From positions 1 to 64,000 of the forward strand of contig JALDNG010000930.1 of the NCBI GenBank assembly GCA_024349245.1: DNA of 64,000 nt, read 5' to 3'. Within the stretch, counting starts at the first letter, position 1, and every line of letters starts with the position of its first letter. Below are positions 1 to 12,142 of this stretch, piece after piece. A model generated the notes under the pieces. That model was not told the origin of the DNA and searched no databases. It saw only the letters and a list, made by a program, of their open reading frames with translations. Made by a program: the position numbers and the translations under genes. This stretch comes from Neodontobutis hainanensis. Lineage: Eukaryota; Chordata; Actinopteri; Gobiiformes; Odontobutidae.

Positions 1-861
1 AGGGCGTTCCACAAAACCAGATCTGTGCGTTAACACGTATTCGTCCACAAGCACTGCAGCTTTAGCCACGTCAATGACTTTTTTCATTTAGATGTGTTGT
101 TATTCTTTCAGGAGACAGTTTTTAAAATCCTCCATCAATATTTGCTGCTTGAGCTGATCAAAGTCCTTGACATTTTGTGATGAGCACCATCGATCAAAGA
201 TCATTTCCTTTTCGGACAAACTTAACATGAGTCTGATTCTGACTTTTCCTTAATTTACAAAATCTTTGCCGATAAGCTTCCGGCACTAGTTCATAAATCC
301 GTAAAACAGCACTTTTTACCTTATCAAAATCCGCACTATCATCTACGGACAGGGCGCATAAGCCTCCTGGGCTTTTCCTACCAGAGTGCACTGTAACATC
401 AACGTCCACACATCTTTAGGCCATTTAACTCAGCAACTCTCTCAAAATGTGTAAAGTATTTATCTACATCCTTTTCGATAAATTGTGGAACCAACCGGAT
501 GTTTTTACTCACAAATTCAGAAGATCTAGGCAGCGCGCGGTCACCTCGAGTTCACGCAGACGGCTCTGTTGCGTTTCCTTCTGTTCCAAAGAGAGCCGTT
601 GCAACTCAATTTCCAGCTCCTTCAAACGAATATGTCTTCCATTGAGGACAAACGAGGGCTTTTTGGGCCAGCTGATGGCGGAAATATGCCACGCTGAATC
701 AACACAGACCAAACTTCTTCCTTAATCACTGCCTTTTTATCCTGCCTCGACACAACTGCCTCATACTCCTCCGCTAATGCTAGTAAATTATCTTTAGAGC
801 ACCTGTGAAATACCTCCAAAGTGGGCGCTTTAATAAACTCATCCAGATGACATCTTAACAC
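1..861 (-). pseudogene. Ty3/gypsy-type gag fragment, running off the left edge
   Basis: Minus-strand coding pieces lie at 622-861, 509-712 and 194-409 in different frames, so the gene is broken. The first piece opens with MLRCHLDEFIKAPTLEVF, the second is a charged coiled-coil-like stretch rich in Glu, Leu and Arg, and the third holds the block YELVPEAYRQRF followed by THVKFVRKG. That succession (short N-terminal domain, coiled coil, capsid-like block) is what I know from gag-like ORFs of fish gypsy elements. It sits directly downstream, on the minus strand, of the LTR and primer-binding site at 1102-1770, which fits a 5' gag. Protease and pol would lie left of the window. Family rank within gypsy is not determined. 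Confidence 0.7.
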
Positions 862-1118
862 CTGGAATCTACACAGCCAAACAACAAAAGGCTAACGCAC
901 AAACAACAAAGCTTTACCCACACGACAAACCACAAAGTCCTTTTCATTCGCTGCTCAAACGCTTACAAAAAACATACTACAATTCGAAATTGTGCCACGC
1001 AAAATCCAAAATGCCACAACACACGTTACCCACAAATCTGTTCTATACCAACTACAAAAGGTAACTTATCACATTGGACAGCTCAAAACTTTTTTTTTTT
1101 AACGAGCCCCCATAAATT

Positions 1119-1770
1119 TGTTACGGCCCAAAAGAGTCGAACATATTTAAAAGAGGACACGAGGCAAAACAGTTCATTTCAAAAATAGTTTTTATTCATT
1201 TAGTTTTAGACTGCTAAGCTTTTGTTTTATCTTGATGTTTTTTTCTCTCTTTTATGTAAATAAAAAGAGAATCCAAAAACCCTCCCGTGCCCGAAAAAAA
1301 TAAAACAGGGAAGTAACAAAAGAAAGGAGGACCTGGTGAGCCGGCCAAACAGAACATAAAGGAAGGAGTGACCCCGGGCCAACCCTGTACACGGCCGTAG
1401 AAGCCGGTGCCGACTCCTCTACCACCCTACACAACACAACCCCTCATTACTAACCTGAACAAAATAAAGAACAATAACTCAGACAGCCGGTCCCATCAGG
1501 CCAAACAAAAACAAGGCTAGGCTAACAAGGACTGCAGAGGCATGGAGCAAGCCGGCTGCGCAGCGTTGTCACCGGAACAGCTGAGGCAGAAGCGACCCAG
1601 CGAGAGCCTCCCAGGTGACCTATATACTCTGATGAGCGTTAAAAAAAAGAAAACTAAATATCTTTCCAAACTACGAAAACCACCCAATACAAAACACACA
1701 AAAGAGATAAACAATCAACAATTCTACTACAAATAAAGAAGAAGGAAATAAGGTGCCCCGGCACCTAACA
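1119..1770 (-). mobile_element. 5' LTR of the gypsy element, with proline-type primer-binding site
   Basis: Read on the minus strand the segment starts TGTTAGGTGCC and ends GGCCGTAACA, giving TGTTA...TAACA termini. Six bases beyond its end comes TGGGGGCTCGT (complement of 1102-1112), which matches the start of a tRNA-Pro primer-binding site. The broken gag follows in the same direction. Length is about 652 bp. The right flank starts aatac; the matching target duplication would lie outside the window and could not be checked. Confidence 0.7.
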
Positions 1771-3140
1771 AATACTATGTAGGAATTAGGAGGAGATCTA
1801 GAAACAAAACCAATTCAGCAAATCTTGTAGATAATGCTTTAAAAAAGCTTTAAATCAGCAGGACTTTTACCCAGGAATTACTCTGACTATGGGTGTTGCC
1901 TAAATAAGTTAACTATAAGTTCCTAAGGGGCATGACCCAGGAGGTCGAGGGTCGTGCACTAACTGGAGGGTTGTAATGTGACCCTCACTCCTCTGGCTCA
2001 TGTTGTATTCAGTAATCGTATCCATTTAAAAAATCAAAGCTTCTAAATATTATCTAATATATAAAACAAAGTTAGTAAATCCTCTAAAGTACTGGATAAA
2101 GATTGTTTAAAACCAGAAAGTGGGGTTTGACTCAAATAGTTATTTTCTTTACATAATATTTTTAACATACTATTCTCAGTAACTCTCAGCTCTATGTTTG
2201 GCATCGTCGCCAGTATTTTACACTTTTATCTTTCTATTAATATTAGTGTGAGTGTGTGTGTCAAGAAAAACAAACAACCAGAAAAAACTAAACAAAATAG
2301 AAGCTAAAGCAAGGAAAGTGATGTAGTATTTCATCAAATTAACATTAAAAATAATAATTAAAAACAATACAGTAAATCTAGACGAGTTAATCTGAGAAAC
2401 TAAACCTGATGGTTCAGTTTTACTTTTCCCAGGATTTCCTCCAAAACACGCCTTGCACTTGTTTAAAAGTTTAAATAAATATACACTTCATTCGTCCCAC
2501 ACTGGGAGAACTGAGTACGGTATAAGGCAGGTCATGAGTAAAGGGGGTTGTCCACCAACTGGAGGGTTGATGGTGCGATGCCCACTTCTCCGTTCATGAT
2601 AAATGATTATGTCAGGAAGTATTGTAATGCTACACAAGTGGGTAAAGACCGAGACAGTTCTTTCCAGAAGAGTTCTCTTGACTCCACCCAAACTGTGGAG
2701 AACATATTTAGAAAGAACTCTTAGTCCAAAGTAAATAGTGTAGTGAGAAGTGTAGCAATGGTTCAGGGTAGAGTGGGTGATCTGTCAAAGATCACAACAT
2801 GTCCCTCTCATGTTGTGTAAGTTAAGTTCTAAGTTTTAGAGGCAGCAGTGTCAGGAGCTAGAGCAGATGGTCCACTAACTGAAGGGTGGCTGGTGCAATC
2901 CCCAGCTCTTCTCTTTATGTTTTTAAAGCCAAAGGTAAGAAATGTCTTTAGATTTCTATCAGCAATGTTATTTATTTCTTTTTGACGGGAAGTCTCACTC
3001 CTGATTTGTCTTCTTTTCACATAAAAGTCTGTGACAGATAAAAGAAAGGTATCCAGTAAAATGAACAGCGCTGGATATAGTCACATTGTTATATTTTATA
3101 CTGTCTAATGAATTATTTCTGTGGTTTTCTTTTTCTTCAG
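1771..3140. repeat. Non-coding stretch with three degenerate repeats sharing a B-box-like block
   Basis: No gene is recognised. Three related blocks occur near 1935-1995, 2525-2600 and 2855-2925. Each contains a form of '(t/c)actaactg(g/a)agggt' followed some bases later by a 'gg-tgcaatccc'-like string, which resembles the B box of tRNA-derived SINEs. The copies differ a lot from one another. Between them is AT-rich sequence with no long open frame. A SINE origin is inference. Confidence 0.35.
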
Positions 3141-3835
3141 AGATGTGTCCGTTCTGTGGCTGCTGGCCTCTCAGGTGTAACCTGTCCGGGTCTGATCCCG
3201 GTCTGATCTGTAAATAACTAACTGTTTAATTCATATAAAAAAATATTTTTTGACAATAATATCTGCACTTTTAGCATCCAGAAACCGAGAAGAAGTCTAA
3301 TCCTGCCAGAGTGTGACCTGTCCCCAACATGATCCAGTTCAGGAGAAGAGGATAAAAGCCAGCAGAGTCCTGAGCCCCAACACAAGTGAGAAGTCCTTCT
3401 ACCTCTAATCTAGTATCTCAGCTGTTGCACTGAAGTAACAGTTTGAACAGACATGCCTCTTGTTTTCTGTAGGAAACCTAAACATGCATTTTCTGATGAC
3501 ATCCTTGTCTGCTAAAGCCGGAAGAACCCAGATCCTCAGAAACTGTTGTGGTAAGAAAAAACTATATTGTATTTTTCTCTTGTGCTCGTGCAGCAAAAGG
3601 CTATCCACTAATAAATGTTTTGTTGTCATTGCAGAGGAAGGCTGCAGCACTGGGAAGGGTCCCGTGAAGCCAGTGGAAGAAGCCCACTCTTCTTCACATC
3701 AAGACTAACAAACAGTGCATCAGTGACTCCAGATGATACAACAGCACAAATGGCCTTTGATGAAGAGATGAAGCAAGAATGACTTGAAAACCAAACTGAA
3801 TATTGTATTTATTAAATAAATGACATTATTTTACA
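3141..3835 (+). CDS. Possible 3' terminal exons of an unrecognised spliced gene
   Basis: Plus-strand signals line up as an exon end: acceptor ttcttcag before 3141 with donor cag|gtgtaa after 3174; donor caa|gtgaga near 3385; acceptor ctgtag with exon 3473-3550 (78 nt) and donor gtg|gtaaga; acceptor attgcag with a last exon from 3635. Joining 3473-3550 to 3635 keeps one frame open (exon 2 tail RNCC, exon 3 head EEGCSTGKGP) and ends in HSSSHQD and a stop at about 3706. A poly(A) signal (aataaa) follows near 3814. I do not recognise the protein; it is short and may be non-coding. The frame going upstream meets a stop near 3300, so the exon before it is uncertain. Confidence 0.35.
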
Positions 3836-5239
3836 AGTACAATCATTTTGTACTTATTTATAAAATCATTTCTGTTTAGGTCTTTTAGTAAACATTGTCT
3901 CGCTACTTAAATATATTTAAATGTTGCCGGAGCTATAAGACATCATTGATTAGATTATTTATGTGGCTTAAACCGTGAACACCACTGACAGAACCACACA
4001 AACCTTTCTGCTCAAAGAAGATTATTTCAGAAACACTGTTGTAAGTCTAGCTTCACAATATCTGTATTATATAGAACGTTCATTTAAATGACATTCAACT
4101 CGAGCATGGTTCTTCATTACAACCAAACTAAAAAGATAAACGACAGTCAGAACCTTTGGAGAGACTGAAGCAAAATTGATCAGTAACTTCTGGAAATGAA
4201 AGAAAATGTGTTCAAAGTTCTCCAACACATTCTGTGTTAGATTCTTGAGCAATGATGAATACTGCTAGAAAAAAAGCTATTACAAGAAATTGTGAGATAG
4301 TGGAAACAACAACAAAGCAAAACTGGCACAGAGGTCAAGACTTCAATAAGAATTATTGGACGAAACAAATACACATTTAAGGCTACACAAGTTCATTCTT
4401 TAACAAGACAAAAACTGAATATGTGTTATGGGTAATTATGTGCTTCACAGGCATTTTTGCCTTAAATATAAGAATACAATGAAACAAAGTGACAAAATGT
4501 CTTGCTTGAGATACTTTTTTAAACAGTAAAGAGTAAGTCCACCAGTTCAAAATGAGGAGAAAATAATTTCCTGTTTCTTTTTACACACTGTTGCCAGCAT
4601 TAAATAACTGTAGCAACTGTAATGCAAGATAACAAAATAAAAATAAACTTTAGTAGATTGTGTTTCTTTGAGTCTGTATCCAGGTTTTTTTCCTTTATGA
4701 CTTTCTTGCTTTTGGGTTTGACCTCTGGAGGTTTGGGGTTCAAACATGGCCTAGACCTGGTCCGATCAGAAGTACGGCTCATCTCAGGATCGGCGAACAC
4801 CCTGGGCAGAGATGGACTTTGCTCGAGTGGAGAGGGACCAATCCTCCAGCAGGTTAGGCTGGGGGTAGGACCTCATGGCGTCTGTAATGTGTGCTGCTTC
4901 CTAACATGGGGAGGTGGATGTGGTCATTACTGAGGTAGCAGCTGCAGTGGGACAAGACAGAGCCATGTGGCGGGACTGCCTCCACGGCGCTCTGAAAGGT
5001 TTTAAGGATACAGTCGCTTTTAAACTTTTCCTTCTTCTGCCGGGATTCCACCTTCTTCAGATGGCGTCCATTATTATCTGTTTTCTTGTGTGTGCTAGTC
5101 CCTCGCAGAAAGAAAAGTCAAAAGCTGTAACATGTCACTGACGTCTCTATAAGTCAATTAAATATGACTCACCTGTACCAACCCTGTCCTGTCACGGTCA
5201 AGTCTCTGAATCAGCTCCTCTATCTGGTACCGATCCTAT
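3836..5239. other. No recognisable gene
   Basis: AT-rich sequence followed from about 4700 by a more GC-rich block. Short frames here (for example 4622-4933 on plus) show no family features. I see no LTR, terminal repeat or tRNA-like structure that I can support. Confidence 0.4.
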
Positions 5240-6080
5240 TTTTGTTATTTCAAAGTGTTTTTATTGTTTTAAATGTACATAACACAAACAAACCAACAAA
5301 CATTCTCTTATGTTATACAAGGCATCACTATCCACCAGCCTCACACTTTGCAGACATTATCTCACATATCCCCTTTCGTCGCAGATTTGCATCCAAACTT
5401 ATCTAAAGCATACTGAGAATGAATACAGAACACAACAACAAAACAAAACAAACAAACAAACAAAAAGATATATTTATACTCTATTAATAAATAAAAAATA
5501 TAAATTAAAAAGGGGGGAAGGAGAGATGAAAACCTAATTTTGTTTTAATCTAAAGAATTAGCATCAAATGCATTTTCATAATAATCCAAGAAAGGTTGCC
5601 ATACATTCTGGAATCTTTCTGATGAGTTTTGGACTGTAGTTCTTAACTTTTCAAGCTGGAGGAAGGACTTCATGTCGCACACCCAACGTGAGTGTTTTGG
5701 AGGTGAGGGAGATTTCTAAATTGTAAGAATTAGTCGGCGCGCTAACAGTGTAAAGAATGCTATTAATTGAGATTGGCCTCTTGAGACCCAACTTTAGTGT
5801 GTACCACCCCAAATATTGCAATGATAGGATCTGGATCAATATTCTTTTTACAAATGTCAGTGAATGTATTAAATAACTCAGACCAGAATATTCCTATGCT
5901 TGGACATGACCAGAACCAGAGCCAAAGAAGCAGGGGCTTGGTGACTACGCGAACAGTTGGGATCAACATTAGGATATATTTAGGCCAGTTTGGTCCTAGA
6001 AAGGTGCAGGCGATTAAATACTTTGAATTGTATCAACCTGTGCCTAACACAGATAGACCATGTGTATATTTTAGTAACAA
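5240..6080 (-). mobile_element. 3' end of an L1-like LINE (ORF2 C-terminus plus tail)
   Basis: Minus-strand frames at 5763-5969 and 5651-5839 read through the block WLWFWSCPSIGIFWSELFN, then IDPDPIIAIFG. This is the cysteine-rich C-terminal region after the reverse transcriptase in L1/Tx1-type ORF2 proteins (a CP..-FW pattern). The frame breaks once between the two pieces. The sequence beyond the coding end (5240-5540 on plus) is T/A-rich with poly-A-like runs on the minus strand, as expected of a 3' UTR. The copy is 5'-truncated, as is usual for LINEs. Confidence 0.65.
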
Positions 6081-7040
6081 GACTATTTAGAACCATTACT
6101 CAATATCCCTGTGTCCATGGAATAGAGTAAAAATAAAAAAAAAAAAATAGGAAATCACGTTATCAATACTTTTAAAGCGTATGTTAGAAAACGATTCTGA
6201 GTGAAACATGAAAAACAAAGCAGACATAAATTATTGCATATAAAAAAAAGTAAAATAATATATAAATAATTACATACATACATAGATATATAATAACACT
6301 AGGCCTGCTTTAAAACAGTCAAATTATCCATACTTGTTTCCTACATATATTAGAAGACAGTTCTCAAAGGAAAAAATAAATAAATAAAATGAAATAAAAA
6401 TAAAATAACATATGCAACTAGCCATCAGTACGCCCACTGTCCAATGTCCCTGAACTGATCCAATGTCCCATGACATTACACTGCAGCAAAATTGATCCCC
6501 AACAACAGTTGGTTCACTCCAATACTCTGGTACCCATCCTAAAGTAGTGTTGATTGCTGTTAATGAAAACAAGTATTAAAGACACATTCTGGCTTGCTTT
6601 TAATTACTATATGAATTCTGTATGTCTTTGGCTAGTGCTGTTGACAAAAAAGTAAGAAACACATACATAAAATATCATGAAATTGATTCTAAAGGCTAAG
6701 ATGAAAAATGGCAAACCTGCAAAGCCTTTCTGAATTCAAGAACTGGAACTTGCATTGTGCCATCTTTGTCAATGTTTCAGAAGAAATCCAAGAGTCGCAA
6801 CATGCACTCATCTAAATAATCCTTAAAAACATTTGAAGAAGACATATTTATTTAGTTATTATCCAAAATCACAGAGGCTAGTTCATCTGGTAGTAGCTGT
6901 TGTTGAACATGTAGAGCAGTGGGATTGGGAGGGACAGTGGGGGGTTCTCCAATTGTTATTTTGTGGGTTGCAGTCTGAAAAAAATGTGAAAAGTCAGAGT
7001 CAAAGTACGAGTCATCCTTAAAAAAATTCAATTTGAGTCA
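6081..7040. other. No recognisable gene
   Basis: AT-rich sequence with short A-runs and simple repeats (for example near 6240-6300). No coding signal or repeat family could be supported. Confidence 0.4.
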
Positions 7041-7442
7041 AGTCATCTTCGCTCTCAGGACGCTGGCCTCCTTCAACTTCCTCGAATGAAGAAGAAGTCG
7101 CTGGCTACAGAGCCTTTTCTTATAGAGCCCCATTTTTATGGAATGGGCTCGTGGAAGTGCAGCGAGCTGACTCTGTTGAGGTTTTCAAAACATACTTATT
7201 TCACCAAACGTATGAGACTGACTCATCATAGGGTTAGGTTTACACTGGCTGTAGCTGTAGGTACACACTCAACCGCTCATATTATTATTACATCTGCCTA
7301 TTTTTCAGTAGTATTTAGCACTTTTTCTCCTTTCTACGTCCTCCTAGGGTGGACACAAACCTCTGATCTGCTGGTGATGTGTACCCCCATCCACCACTCT
7401 GCTCTCTTTCATCTACCTTGATGTTGGCTGAGGTCCCATCCA

Positions 7443-7502
<60 letters not shown>

Positions 7503-7800
7503 GCGCACACACACAAAATGTTTTTTTTTGTGAATGTTTGTAATTCAAATTTTTTTTTTTTAACTGTCCTGGACACATTCTTGCACGGCCTGTCCGTCCT
7601 GGGAGTGGATCCCTCCTTCTGTGGTTCTCCTGAGGTTTCTCTTTTTCCCGGCTGGGTTTTTTTAGGAGTTTTCCTCACCCTGATGGAGCGCCTAAGGACA
7701 GGGGATGTTGTCTAGTGCAGTCTGTTTAGCCCTTTAAGGCGGCTGTTTTTGTGATATTGGGCTAATCAAAATGAATGTCTTGTCTATCTTTAGTTGAACT
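7041..7800 (+). mobile_element. 3' end of a LINE-like repeat, with an internal CA microsatellite
   Basis: From about 7050 a broken plus-strand frame reads GYRAFSYRAPFLWNGL and then FKTYLFHQTY. This is the tail found after the reverse transcriptase in jockey/CR1/L2-type fish LINEs. The following non-coding part (7560-7790: ggatccctccttctgtgg, cctaaggacaggggatgt) belongs to a repeat that is common in teleosts and probably forms the 3' UTR. The CA run at 7442-7517 interrupts it. Confidence 0.55.
7442..7517. repeat. (CA)n microsatellite
   Basis: A nearly pure CA run from 7442 to about 7495, then a less regular cact/cgcg/caca stretch to 7517. Open frames across it are only repeat translations. 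Confidence 0.97.
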
Positions 7801-7901
7801 GCAAGTCCGAGTCACTAAAGAAAGTGAGTTACAAATCTGAAAACTGTGGAGCCAAGCTGACACATGACTGGGATTTTAGTTTTGTGCATGACTTGCGAGT
7901 C

Positions 7902-8236
7902 TGTTACGATCCCGCTAAACAAAAGGGACCTGAACATAAAGTCAAACCACACAAAGTGTAAGGCAACACAAATCAAATAACAAACCGTTAAAACAGGACC
8001 ACCGAGCCCATCACCTAAAAGAACTAACTGAAAACATAAAAGAGGAGCTGAACGTCTAAACTGCCCCTGGCATCAACAGCAGCACAAACAGGAGGCGGAG
8101 CCCAGCAGGAAACAGGAGCAAGAAGCCGGCACCAGCATCCTCCTTATAAAGGGTAGCAGCCAATCAGGAGCCGAGATCAGATACCCCCACTCCTCCTGCA
8201 GGTGGAACACACAGACAATTACATGCATATGTAACA
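7902..8236 (-). mobile_element. 3' LTR of the minus-strand Gmr1-like gypsy element
   Basis: Minus-strand ends are TGTTACATATGCATG at 8236 and GGGATCGTAACA at 7902, so TGTTAC...GTAACA termini over 335 bp. The bases just before its start on the minus strand (complement of 8237-8251) are TTTTTGGGTGAGGG, a polypurine-tract-like run. RNase H coding sequence lies immediately upstream in the same direction, which places this as a 3' LTR. Confidence 0.8.
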
Positions 8237-10030
8237 CCCTCACCCAAAAACACTGAATATGTTTGAAGAAAAAAACTGCTTCAGTTTATATTATACATAA
8301 GTATATAGGCGGGACAACGCATCCGCGACACGTTCTTTTACCGCGAATGTGTTGAATTTTTATGTTGAGCGATTGAATCGCGCAGACTCCAATTCATAAG
8401 GCGACGATTTTTATTGCGCATGCGGTCTAGGAACACTAAGGGATTATGGTCCGTAAAGACAGCCACAGGCACACAAGAGCCACCCATAAACCTCAAAGTG
8501 TTCCAGAGCCATTACCAGTGCCAGTGCTTCTTTTTCCGATGGTGGAATACCACCTTTGATGTTTATCAAGATGTTTTGAAAAAAGAAAACCAGATGTTCA
8601 ACGCAATCAGGCCCATCTTGTAGGAGAACAGCACCGATGGCAAAATCACAAGCATCAACGGCCAATTTAAAGCGTTTGGTCAAATTGAGGCGCAGCTTGA
8701 AGGAGAATTAATTAGCAAACTTTGCTCAAATACAGTTTGACAACCATCAGTCCAATAAAAGTCCACTTTAGGGCTGAGGAGGTCAGTCAACGGCGCAGCA
8801 ATGGCGGAAAAGTTTTTAGCCCCTGTAATAGCCCACCATGGCTAAATAACAGTTGGTTGGTGGGAACAGGGACAGCGAGAATCGCCTAAACCTTAGCTTG
8901 AACTGGACGCACTTGACCTCCCCTCACCCTTTTTACAAGATAGGTCACTGTTGCTTGCCCAAACTCACATTTTGTCAAGTTAACTGTTAATGTGTACTGT
9001 AATGTGCTCCACCCACGAAGACAAACAAACAACCAAGTCATCAAGATATGCTTCACAAAAAGACAATCCAGACAACACTACACGCATAAGCCTCTGAAAT
9101 GTTACACATGCCAAAGGCCATAACCGAATACTGAAGGAAGTCATCAGGTGTAACAAAAGCAGATATTACTTTGGCGCGTTCAGTTAAAGGGACCTGCCAA
9201 TATCCTTTTAGTAAGTCTAGCTTTGTCACAAACTTGGCAGCACCAACATGATCCACGCAATCCTCCATTTGTGGAAGAGGATAACAGTTAGCCTTCGTTA
9301 CACCATTAACTTTCCTGAAGTCTGTACAAAAGCGGTCATCACCATTAGCTTTAATCGTCAATAAGCAGGGTGAGCTCCACGCTACAGCTTCTTTTGGCTA
9401 TGCCATACTGCAGCATATACTCCACCTGTTTTTTCAGACGGCCACGTTTGTCTGGATTAACCTGATATGGATGCTGTTTTATAGGCCTTGAATCACCTAC
9501 ATCAATATCATGAGTCTGAGAGGGCACAGCAGCAAACAGTGACCTATTGGACGGAATTACATTCACCATTTCTTTCTGCTGAGAATCTAAAAGGTGGAAC
9601 AATAAAACTGACAAACTTTTTAAAGCCTCCGAGTTGGAAAATTTACCCTGAGTCAAAGCCCCGGACCACGAGTCATTTTCAATTTCAGTGCCGGACAGCT
9701 CCTGTTTACCAGCCGCCAAACTAATTCACGGCTTGGCGCGTTCAGCACCGGACAGCTCCTGTTTACCAACCAGCCGCTAATTTGCGACTCGGAGCATTCA
9801 GCACCGGACAGCTCCCGACAAGCCCGCAAATGAATACGGGTCTCAGTGTTCTCAACCCTGAGCAACGCTGCAGACTCTTTAGCGTCTGCCACCACCAAGG
9901 ACGAGTCATTTCGGTCATAATAAGATTTTAACATGTTCACATGGCAAAGGCGTGTGCCACGCCGGCTGTCAGGTGTGAAAATCAAGTAGTCTCTGTCACC
10001 CAGTTTCTTTTTCACAACATAACATTACCT
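8237..10030 (-). pseudogene. Degenerate gypsy pol with integrase tail before reverse transcriptase (Gmr1-like order)
   Basis: Reading on the minus strand from 10015: an integrase C-terminal block (GDRDYLIFTPDSRRG, then LCHVNMLKSYYDR) at 9900-10015; a linker with repeats; DIDVGDSRPIKQHPYQVNP near 9500; reverse transcriptase with DDRFCTDFRKVNGVTK and KLDLLKGYWQVPL (9053-9361) and a catalytic YLDD near 9020; then RNase H with FKLAVDACDFAIGAVL (8444-8683); then a polypurine tract and LTR. Frames change at about 9650, 9360 and 9050, so the copy is dead. Integrase upstream of RT is the order described for Gmr1-like Ty3/gypsy elements of deuterostomes; ordinary gypsy elements have RT first. The 5' part is missing and LINE sequence begins near 10062. 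Confidence 0.8.
9674..9830 (-). repeat. Three-copy ~55-bp tandem repeat in the pol linker
   Basis: The string ccggacagctcc occurs near 9692, 9748 and 9805, each time with cag-tgtttacca-like and cgcc/cgcta sequence around it. On the minus strand it gives repeated peptides of the type (W)LVNRSCPVLNAPS. The repeat lies between the integrase tail and the RT and probably grew within this element family. Confidence 0.6.
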
Positions 10031-10061
10031 CAGGCAGTAAGGGTTGGCAGTAACACATCCA

Positions 10062-10578
10062 GCACCAGCAGTGAACGTGGAGAAGACGAAGGAGATTGTT
10101 GTTGACTTCAGGAGAGCACTCAGCATGTTTCTCTGACCATCAATGGTGCGACTGTGTAGGGAGTGAACAGCACCAAGTTCCTGGGTGTGCACATCGCAGA
10201 GGACCTCTCCTGGACTGAAAACACAGCAGAACTGGCCAAGAAATCACAACAGCGTCTCTACTTCCTCTGCAAACTGAGGAGAGCCAGAGCCCCACCCCCA
10301 TCATGTACACCTTCTACTGAGGCACCATCGAGAGCATCCTGTCGAGATGCATCACTGTGTGGTACGGCGCCTGCAAGGCGTCCTGCCGAAAGACTCTGCA
10401 ATGCATAGTGAGAGCAGCTGAGAAGATCATTGGTGTCTCTCTTCCCTCCCTCCAGCAAATTTACAGAACACGTCTCATCCGCAAAGCCTTCTGCATTGCA
10501 CGTGATCCCACCCACCCATCACACAGCTTCTCCAGCCTGCTGCCATCAGGGAGGAGAGGACCAGCAGACTGAAGGACA
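10062..10578 (+). mobile_element. LINE fragment: RT C-terminus of a jockey/CR1/L2-type element
   Basis: Plus-strand frames at 10163-10408 and 10357-10572 carry STKFLGVHIAEDLSW, LAKKSQQRLYFL, then ITVWYGACKASCRKTL and AEKIIGVSLPSLQQIY, and end with SLLPSGRR. These are the typical post-RT blocks of teleost LINEs of the jockey superfamily. A frameshift near 10360 separates the two pieces. It abuts the truncated end of the gypsy copy on its left. Confidence 0.75.
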
Positions 10579-12142
10579 ATGTAAACTTCCTTTTGTTTAA
10601 TGTATACACATATTTTAACCCCTATTGACTCGACATAATTCCTTTAAAGTATGGTCAAATAGTAACTTAAATTTTGCACTAAACCTACATAATCTCTTGT
10701 ACCTATGTCTTTAACTGACTAATTAATTTTGTATCTGCCTGATTTAAGATAAGCCCATAAAGTAATTTATTCCAAACTTCTCACAGTTCCTTGTTAAACT
10801 GTCCAACAACTAAGTCCGTCACACAACTAACTATTCTTTTTCAATAAACAACAACACACAACAAACCTTTGCAATTAATATAAACCTCTGCAACTACCAA
10901 ATAATTCTGACCATCTCAACAGATTAACTTTATCACAAAACCCTTTAATACTTAATATAATTCTTACATGTGACTCTTCTAGCTTAAATTTCCTCCATTC
11001 TTAAAATAAATTATCCTATGGATAAATTCTTTATCAGTTCTCTTAAATTAAATGAACTTATCTTTTCTTCTATTCTCTATTTTAATCTTCACTGTTTTTG
11101 TTGTATTAATACTTCACTTGTAATTGTAATTCCCATCATTACTTCTATCTGCATATCAATTTTTCTACGTAAATAATCTCTTTGTTCATGCATCATTATC
11201 TCCTTTGTTCTCATAATTCAACTTCAATTTAAACTATTTCATCTTTAAAGTTACTTTTAACTTGTTTTCTAATGGTAATCCTCTGCTCCAGTTGTATGTA
11301 TGCTTAAACTTAACAAACCTACTTTGTTCAAAACCAGTAAACTCTTCCTAATGTCCTACATTAATTAATTCACAGTCCAATTATCACCAAATTATACTAA
11401 AGTCAAAACGTCTTATCCATTAAACAATACAGTTAAACCTTAATTGTATCCAGTCCTCCAATAATCAAAATAAACTCACTAGAGTTCTAACAAGACACAT
11501 CAGCATGTTTCTGAGCTGCTCTCTCTTAGTCTCTGTCTGTCACAGATCTTAGCCCAATAAAATCTTTGAAAAATACATTCACCTTTTTGCCCTGTTTAAA
11601 TTTGTTCAATAAGCCTCCTGTTGTTAACAATAATACAAACTATTGTGTTCAGTTTATCTGAGTTTCACAAACTCTCTCTCTGAGCGTTACCATGGAGAAG
11701 TCTTTACTCACCCACTATGATCTATATCAGATGAGCTTTGTAATAAGATGTTATTGTATTACTACTGTAGAGTTTTACTCCAGGAAAATAAACCCATATA
11801 GAAGCCTATCCCAAAAATTGAATGTAGATCTGTGAAGGTATCATCACAAATAAATCCCTTCTAAATAATTATCCCTCTATTCTGTTGATATTTTAAAGTC
11901 CACCAAAATTAAATTTAATAAAATCTAACTTCAAATACATCCCATTATATTGTCTACTATTACTATCCCCTCTTTGATTCTGTTTAAAAGAATCATAAAC
12001 AAATCTGACTATTATTAATCTGTCTCAGCTGGACCTCTGTTTCACTCACAGTTCTTCCTCATTTCTCTAAGATTGTCTCCTTGTTGAATTGAATTTACTT
12101 GGAATCGTATTTGCTTCCTTTAAAATAGTTATTTTCTTTTTT
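10579..12142. other. T-rich, gene-poor stretch
   Basis: About 1.5 kb of AT-rich sequence with pyrimidine-rich plus strand and no frame worth calling. It could be an eroded interior of a minus-strand, A-rich retroelement, as at 13.4-18 kb, but I could not find pol or env motifs in it. Confidence 0.35.

Noticed and set aside
7315..7678. Cys/Val-rich minus-strand frames of 87-89 codons
   Set aside because: They run through the CA microsatellite and consist of (CV)n; not a gene.
1..10030. A single gypsy element joining the gag at 0-0.9 kb with the pol at 8-10 kb
   Set aside because: On the minus strand the gag would lie downstream of pol and its own LTR (1119-1770) separates them; the two LTR sequences also differ.
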